9,796 bases of DNA from the NCBI GenBank assembly GCA_038234045.1, contig JBBSUX010000124.1, positions 1 to 9,796 of the forward strand. The letters run 5' to 3'. The notes below the pieces were generated by a model. That model searched no databases, was not told the DNA's origin, and saw nothing but the letters and a program-made list of their open reading frames with translations. The position numbers and the translations under genes were made by a program. The DNA comes from JBBSUX01 sp038234045 (GTDB lineage: Bacteria; Pseudomonadota; Gammaproteobacteria; Burkholderiales; Burkholderiaceae_C). Below, piece by piece: positions 6,432-9,796 of the stretch (its first letter is position 1; each line of letters begins with the position of its first letter).

Positions 6432-7181
6432 ATGCTTCTCATCCCCGCTATCGATCTGAAAGACGGCCACTGCGTTCGCCTCAAGCAGGGCGACATGGAC
6501 CAATCCACCACCTTCGGCGAAGACCCGGCCGCCATGGCGCGCAAATGGGTGGATCAGGGCGCGCGGCGCCTGCATCTGGTCGACCTGAACGGCGCCTTTG
6601 CCGGCAAACCGCAGAACCGGATCGCGATCCAGTCGATCCTGAAGGAAGTGGGTGCCGAGATTCCGGTGCAGCTCGGAGGCGGCATCCGGGATCTGGACAC
6701 CATCGAGAAATACCTAGACAGCGGCCTGCGTTATCTCATCATCGGCACCGCAGCGGTAAAAAACCCCGGCTTTCTGCGAGACGCCTGTACTGCCTTCAGC
6801 GGCCACATCATCGTTGGCCTTGACGCCAAGGACGGCAAGGTGGCCACCGACGGCTGGAGCAAGCTCACTGGCCACGAGGTGGTGGATCTGGCGAAGAAGT
6901 TCGAGGACTGGGGTGTGGAATCCATCATCTACACCGACATCGGCCGCGACGGCATGCTCTCCGGCATCAACATCGACGCCACGGTCAGGTTGGCACAGGC
7001 GCTGACCATTCCGGTGATTGCCTCTGGCGGCCTCTCCAACATGGCCGATATCGAAGGTCTGTGCGCAGTGGAATCCGAAGGCATCGAAGGCGTGATCTGC
7101 GGGCGTGCTGTTTATTCGGGTGACCTGGATTTTGCTGCTGCTCAGGCACGGGCCGACGAACTGATCGACGGCGCGGTGTGA
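6432..7181 (+). CDS. hisA: ProFAR isomerase (phosphoribosylformimino-AICAR ribotide isomerase)
   Basis: HisA performs the Amadori rearrangement of ProFAR to PRFAR. The 249-residue protein is a (beta/alpha)8 barrel homologous to HisF. It starts MLLIPAIDLKDG, with the catalytic base Asp8. Asp131 in VGLDAKDG, Asp169 in YTDIGRDGM, and the phosphate-binding blocks LGGGIRD (about 81-87) and IASGGLSN (about 196-203) are all in place. The ATG at 6432 is preferred over the in-frame ATG at 6282, which would add 50 residues translated from the pyrimidine tract (RFPFPFFPFLFP). No Shine-Dalgarno site is evident. A 203-base gap separates it from hisH, unusual for this compact operon. Its stop overlaps the start of the mutarotase gene by 4 bases (GTGA). 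Confidence 0.96.
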   Translation: MLLIPAIDLKDGHCVRLKQGDMDQSTTFGEDPAAMARKWVDQGARRLHLVDLNGAFAGKPQNRIAIQSILKEVGAEIPVQLGGGIRDLDTIEKYLDSGLRYLIIGTAAVKNPGFLRDACTAFSGHIIVGLDAKDGKVATDGWSKLTGHEVVDLAKKFEDWGVESIIYTDIGRDGMLSGINIDATVRLAQALTIPVIASGGLSNMADIEGLCAVESEGIEGVICGRAVYSGDLDFAAAQARADELIDGAV

Positions 7182-8152
7182 GCGCAGCGTCCACACCGTT
7201 CGACGGTTCTCCATGGCCCGGTGTGCGGCTCGCCCTGCCGCAGGGCGATGCGGCCTATGTAGCACTGCAGGGTGGACAAGTGCTGTCCTGGCGCACGTCA
7301 GATGGAATCGAGCGCCTGTACCAAAGCCCGCTGGCTGCAACTGATGGCAGCAAGGCCATTCGGGCTGGCGTGCAGGTGTGCTTTCCGCAGTTCGCCAATC
7401 GTGGTCCTTTGCCCAAGCACGGCTTGGTGCGAACGCTGGTGTGGAGATTGGTCGAGGGTGGTGACGGCAGCGCAGCCGTCGTGCTTGAGCTGACCGACAG
7501 CGATGCCACCCGGGCGCTTTGGCCCCACTCCTTCAAGGCGCGCATCGGTTTCACGCTTACGCCAGGGCGTTTGCGCATCGGCTTTTCGGTGGACAACACC
7601 GGTTCCGACGCTTTCGATTTCACGATGGCGCTGCACAGCTATCTGCGCACCGGCGATATCAGCGCTACGCAGGTACACGGCCTGGGTGGCGACGCCTGGT
7701 TCGATAAGGTCACGGACAAGCAGCATCCACGCGGAGAGACCGCGCCGGATCACGCGCTTTCCATCGTCGGCGAAGTGGACCGCGTGTATGCGCGAACGGC
7801 CTCGCCAGCGACGGCGCCGGGCGCATCTTCCCCACACGGCGGTGCCGCAACACCATCAGGCAGCGATGCGGAGGAGGTGCTTGCATCCCCACCCGCGCCG
7901 CTGCGCCTTTCCGAGCCGCGCGGCGGCCTTGCCATCGCGCAGGCGGCCAGCATGACCGAAACAGTGGTCTGGAACCCGGGCGCCGAGCTCTGCGCCACTT
8001 TCGCCGACATGCCCAACGATGGCTGGCGCACGATGATCTGCGCCGAGGCCGCGCATGTCGACACGCCGGCGCGGCTTGCTGCCGGCGCTCGCTGGAGCGG
8101 CTGGCAACAATTGGCTGCGCTTCCATCAGTTCCAGCCGCAACGCGCGGCTGA
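7178..8152 (+). CDS. YeaD-like D-hexose-6-phosphate mutarotase (aldose 1-epimerase family)
   Basis: The family interconverts the alpha and beta anomers of glucose 6-phosphate and related sugars. The 324-residue protein shows GVQVCFPQFANRG (64-76), LPKHGLVRTLVW with His81, MALHSYLRTGDI with His153, TVVWNPG (262-268) and MICAEAAHV with Glu290, matching the conserved His/His/Glu active site of YeaD-type epimerases. No signal peptide is seen, in line with a cytoplasmic enzyme. The GTG at 7178 overlaps the hisA stop (GTGA), so translation is probably coupled. Residues about 208-238 form an Ala/Pro/Ser/Gly-rich insert that splits a block that is normally continuous. It has no known step in histidine synthesis, so its place between hisA and hisF is odd. 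The family call is firm; the exact sugar is not known. Confidence 0.88.
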   Translation: MSAASTPFDGSPWPGVRLALPQGDAAYVALQGGQVLSWRTSDGIERLYQSPLAATDGSKAIRAGVQVCFPQFANRGPLPKHGLVRTLVWRLVEGGDGSAAVVLELTDSDATRALWPHSFKARIGFTLTPGRLRIGFSVDNTGSDAFDFTMALHSYLRTGDISATQVHGLGGDAWFDKVTDKQHPRGETAPDHALSIVGEVDRVYARTASPATAPGASSPHGGAATPSGSDAEEVLASPPAPLRLSEPRGGLAIAQAASMTETVVWNPGAELCATFADMPNDGWRTMICAEAAHVDTPARLAAGARWSGWQQLAALPSVPAATRG

Positions 8153-8189
8153 CGCGATTAAACGAAGCGCCCGCGTCGTCTCGCGCGGA

Positions 8190-8213
8190 TTCCTCCTTTT
8201 TCTTTTCTCCTCC
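8190..8213 (+). promoter_or_regulatory. Pyrimidine-only leader abutting the hisF start codon, with two CCTCC motifs
   Basis: Twenty-four pyrimidines run without interruption to the base before the hisF ATG, so no purine Shine-Dalgarno site can lie at the normal distance. CCTCC occurs at 8192-8196 and 8209-8213, the same core as the anti-Shine-Dalgarno end of 16S rRNA. A GGAGGAGG at 7870-7877 inside the mutarotase gene could pair with the second copy. S1-assisted or coupled initiation is a possible reading, by inference only. Confidence 0.45.
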
Positions 8214-9014
8214 ATGCTCGCCAAACGCATCATTCCCTGCCTCGACGTCACTGGCGGCCGAGTCGTCAAGGGCATCAACTTCCTCGAGCTGCGTGACGCT
8301 GGCGACCCGGTGGAGATCGCGGCGCGCTATAACGCTCAGGGCGCCGATGAGCTCACCTTTCTCGACATCACCGCCACCAGCGATGCGCGCGACCTGATCC
8401 TGCCGATCATCGAAGCGGTGGCGTCGCAGGTATTTATCCCGCTAACGGTGGGCGGCGGTGTCCGCACACCGGAAGATGTGCGCAGGCTACTGAACGCCGG
8501 CGCCGACAAGACGAGCTTCAATTCGGCTGCCATCGCTGATCCCCGCGTGATCGAGGAAGCGTCCGACCGCTACGGCGCGCAGTGCATCGTGGTGGCAATC
8601 GACGCCAAGCGCCGCAGGCCTGAAGATGAAGCGCGCATCGGAACCGACGGCAAGGTGGCCGGACCGGGATGGGATGTCTATAGCCACGGCGGCCGCAAAA
8701 ACACCGGGCTCGACGCGGTGCGTTGGGCCACCGACATGGCGCGTCGCGGCGCAGGTGAAATTCTGCTCACCAGCATGGACCGTGACGGCGCAAAGAGCGG
8801 TTTCGACTTGGCGCTGACGCGCGCCGTGAGCGATGCCGTCAACGTGCCGGTGATTGCTTCAGGCGGCGTCGGCACGCTCGACCATCTGGCAGATGGCGTG
8901 CAGCAGGGCGGTGCCGATGCAGTGCTTGCCGCCAGCATCTTCCACTACGGTCAGCACACCGTGGCTGAGGCCAAGGCCTGTATGGCGACCCGTGGAATAC
9001 CGGTGCGTCTTTGA
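8214..9014 (+). CDS. hisF: Imidazole glycerol phosphate synthase, cyclase subunit
   Basis: HisF uses ammonia from HisH to split PRFAR into IGP and AICAR, linking histidine to purine synthesis. The 266-residue (beta/alpha)8 barrel starts MLAKRIIPCLDV with catalytic Asp11, has Asp130 in VVAIDAKR, and the phosphate sites LTVGGGVRT (about 77-85) and IASGGVGTLDH (about 214-224). HGGRKNTGLDAV (158-169) is typical. It is about 10 residues longer than many homologues, apparently in the loop at 134-150. The start follows directly on a pyrimidine-only leader. The mutarotase ends 61 bases upstream. hisI, the usual next gene in Burkholderiales, is absent: after 161 bases an unrelated gene converges from the other strand. 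Confidence 0.96.
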   Translation: MLAKRIIPCLDVTGGRVVKGINFLELRDAGDPVEIAARYNAQGADELTFLDITATSDARDLILPIIEAVASQVFIPLTVGGGVRTPEDVRRLLNAGADKTSFNSAAIADPRVIEEASDRYGAQCIVVAIDAKRRRPEDEARIGTDGKVAGPGWDVYSHGGRKNTGLDAVRWATDMARRGAGEILLTSMDRDGAKSGFDLALTRAVSDAVNVPVIASGGVGTLDHLADGVQQGGADAVLAASIFHYGQHTVAEAKACMATRGIPVRL

Positions 9015-9175
9015 AGCGTCTTGCGGCGCTGCAGCGCGCGCGAAAGTAGTTTCTTCAGCCTGCTACGAGGCAGTCAAATCGTGCAAAACCCGATGCAGCG
9101 ACCTGACAGTCTTCGAGGGCAGATGGCATGGCGCATTTTTTTTCCTGAAAAGTACAGGCAAGAAATCAACCTGCA

Positions 9176-9796
9176 TCAAGCCTGAGCCTGCACCGACTCC
9201 GCCAGACAAAACGCGTTTACTTCTGGATCGTAATCCCAGCGCTCAAGCATGCAATTGCGTGGCCGATCAACTGGATAACGGATGATATTGACTGAATTAC
9301 CCGCCTCGAACCGGACCCGTGAAGACACTGCCGTGCCCGCCTGAACAGCCCATACGCGGCCAGATATGCCTGCAACTTGTTCATGCATTGGCGCAAAAAA
9401 TGGTCGATGGATATGCCCGCCCAGCACCAGATCGACGCCTGCTGTCGACCAGGCTCGCATTGCCTCAGCATGGCGAATCAGCAGATTCTTTTCATCGCTC
9501 GCCTGCGTTACATGGACCGGCTGATGCGTCACAACAATGCGTAGTCTGGACTTACCAGCCCGTTTCAGGCGCGCAGCCACGCGTTCTATTTGTGCATCAG
9601 ACACCTCACCATCCACGTGGCGGTACCAACGCGTGGTTTTAATACCTATCACCAGAAGTTCAGGTGTCTCAAATACCGGCTCCAGGTCGTCACCAAAATA
9701 TCGACGGTACTTTTTGTAGGGATCAAATAGACGCGTGAAGATATCCAGCAGCGGGATGTCATGGTTGCCAGGGATAACCAGACTGGAGGGCGCATG
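9176..9796 (-). CDS. Calcineurin-like metallophosphoesterase, C-terminal part (5' end outside window)
   Basis: The frame is open on the - strand from the right edge to a TGA at 9176-9178, giving 206 residues of an incomplete protein. Counting from the edge, GNHD (10-13), VVTHQP with His91, and LGGHIH (His128, His130) are the metal-binding blocks of the class III metallophosphoesterase fold, in the right order. The N-terminal DxH and GDxxD blocks would lie outside the window. A GTG at 9652 opens a shorter frame, but the GNHD motif lies upstream of it, so that is not the true start. The family includes cyclic-nucleotide phosphodiesterases (CpdA-like) and other phosphohydrolases; the substrate cannot be told from sequence. 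It converges on hisF, with no link to histidine synthesis evident. Confidence 0.88.
   Translation of the reverse strand, partial: HAPSSLVIPGNHDIPLLDIFTRLFDPYKKYRRYFGDDLEPVFETPELLVIGIKTTRWYRHVDGEVSDAQIERVAARLKRAGKSRLRIVVTHQPVHVTQASDEKNLLIRHAEAMRAWSTAGVDLVLGGHIHRPFFAPMHEQVAGISGRVWAVQAGTAVSSRVRFEAGNSVNIIRYPVDRPRNCMLERWDYDPEVNAFCLAESVQAQA

Noticed and set aside
9026..9037. Perfect 12-base palindrome GCGCTGCAGCGC after hisF
   Set aside because: It has no loop and no following T-run; such palindromes are frequent in GC-rich DNA.
9136..9158. T8 run (9136-9143) and CCTG/CAGG inverted repeat (9144-9147 / 9155-9158) as a terminator between hisF and the phosphoesterase
   Set aside because: The order is wrong on both strands: on + the T-run precedes the hairpin, and on - the hairpin is followed by A, not T. 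The stem is only 4 bp.
9319..9642. + strand open frame of 107 codons near the right edge
   Set aside because: It lies opposite the metallophosphoesterase, whose GNHD and GHIH motifs prove the - strand is coding.

Overview
The window is a betaproteobacterial histidine biosynthesis locus. The protein sequences, the order murA-hisG-hisD-hisC-hisB-hisH-hisA-hisF, the GC-rich coding DNA (about 63% in sampled stretches) and a characteristic small intergenic palindrome before hisH all point to Burkholderiales, most likely Comamonadaceae. That assignment is inferred from pattern recognition and was not searched.

Layout, left to right, all on the + strand until the last gene: the 3' part of murA (peptidoglycan precursor synthesis); hisG (short-form ATP phosphoribosyltransferase); hisD (histidinol dehydrogenase); an inserted, AT-richer gene for a NERD-domain (nuclease-related) protein with a C-terminal Cys/His zinc-finger-like tail; hisC (histidinol-phosphate aminotransferase); hisB (imidazoleglycerol-phosphate dehydratase only); a palindromic intergenic repeat that runs up to the start of hisH; hisH (glutaminase subunit of IGP synthase); a 203-base gap with a 7-base tandem repeat and a 34-base pyrimidine tract; hisA (ProFAR isomerase); a YeaD-like hexose-6-phosphate mutarotase overlapping hisA by 4 bases; a second pyrimidine-only leader; and hisF (cyclase subunit of IGP synthase). 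A 161-base convergent gap follows, then the 3' part of a calcineurin-like metallophosphoesterase on the - strand, cut by the window edge.

The his genes cover PRPP + ATP to PR-ATP (HisG), ProFAR to PRFAR (HisA), PRFAR to IGP (HisH/HisF), IGP to imidazole acetol phosphate (HisB), transamination (HisC) and the final two oxidations (HisD). HisZ, HisI, HisE and a histidinol-phosphate phosphatase are needed but are not in the window. The usual downstream hisI is replaced by a convergent unrelated gene.

The most unusual features are two non-histidine genes embedded in the operon (the NERD protein and the mutarotase), the missing hisI/hisE after hisF, and a set of non-coding sequence patterns just before hisG, hisA, hisH and hisF: G-free C/U tracts, a mirror repeat, a heptamer array and a palindromic repeat. 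I do not see a complete new multi-gene system. The best lead is the NERD protein gene in the middle of a housekeeping operon. There are no RNA genes, CRISPR arrays or insertion sequences that I can recognise, and no gene-free stretch exceeds 300 bases.
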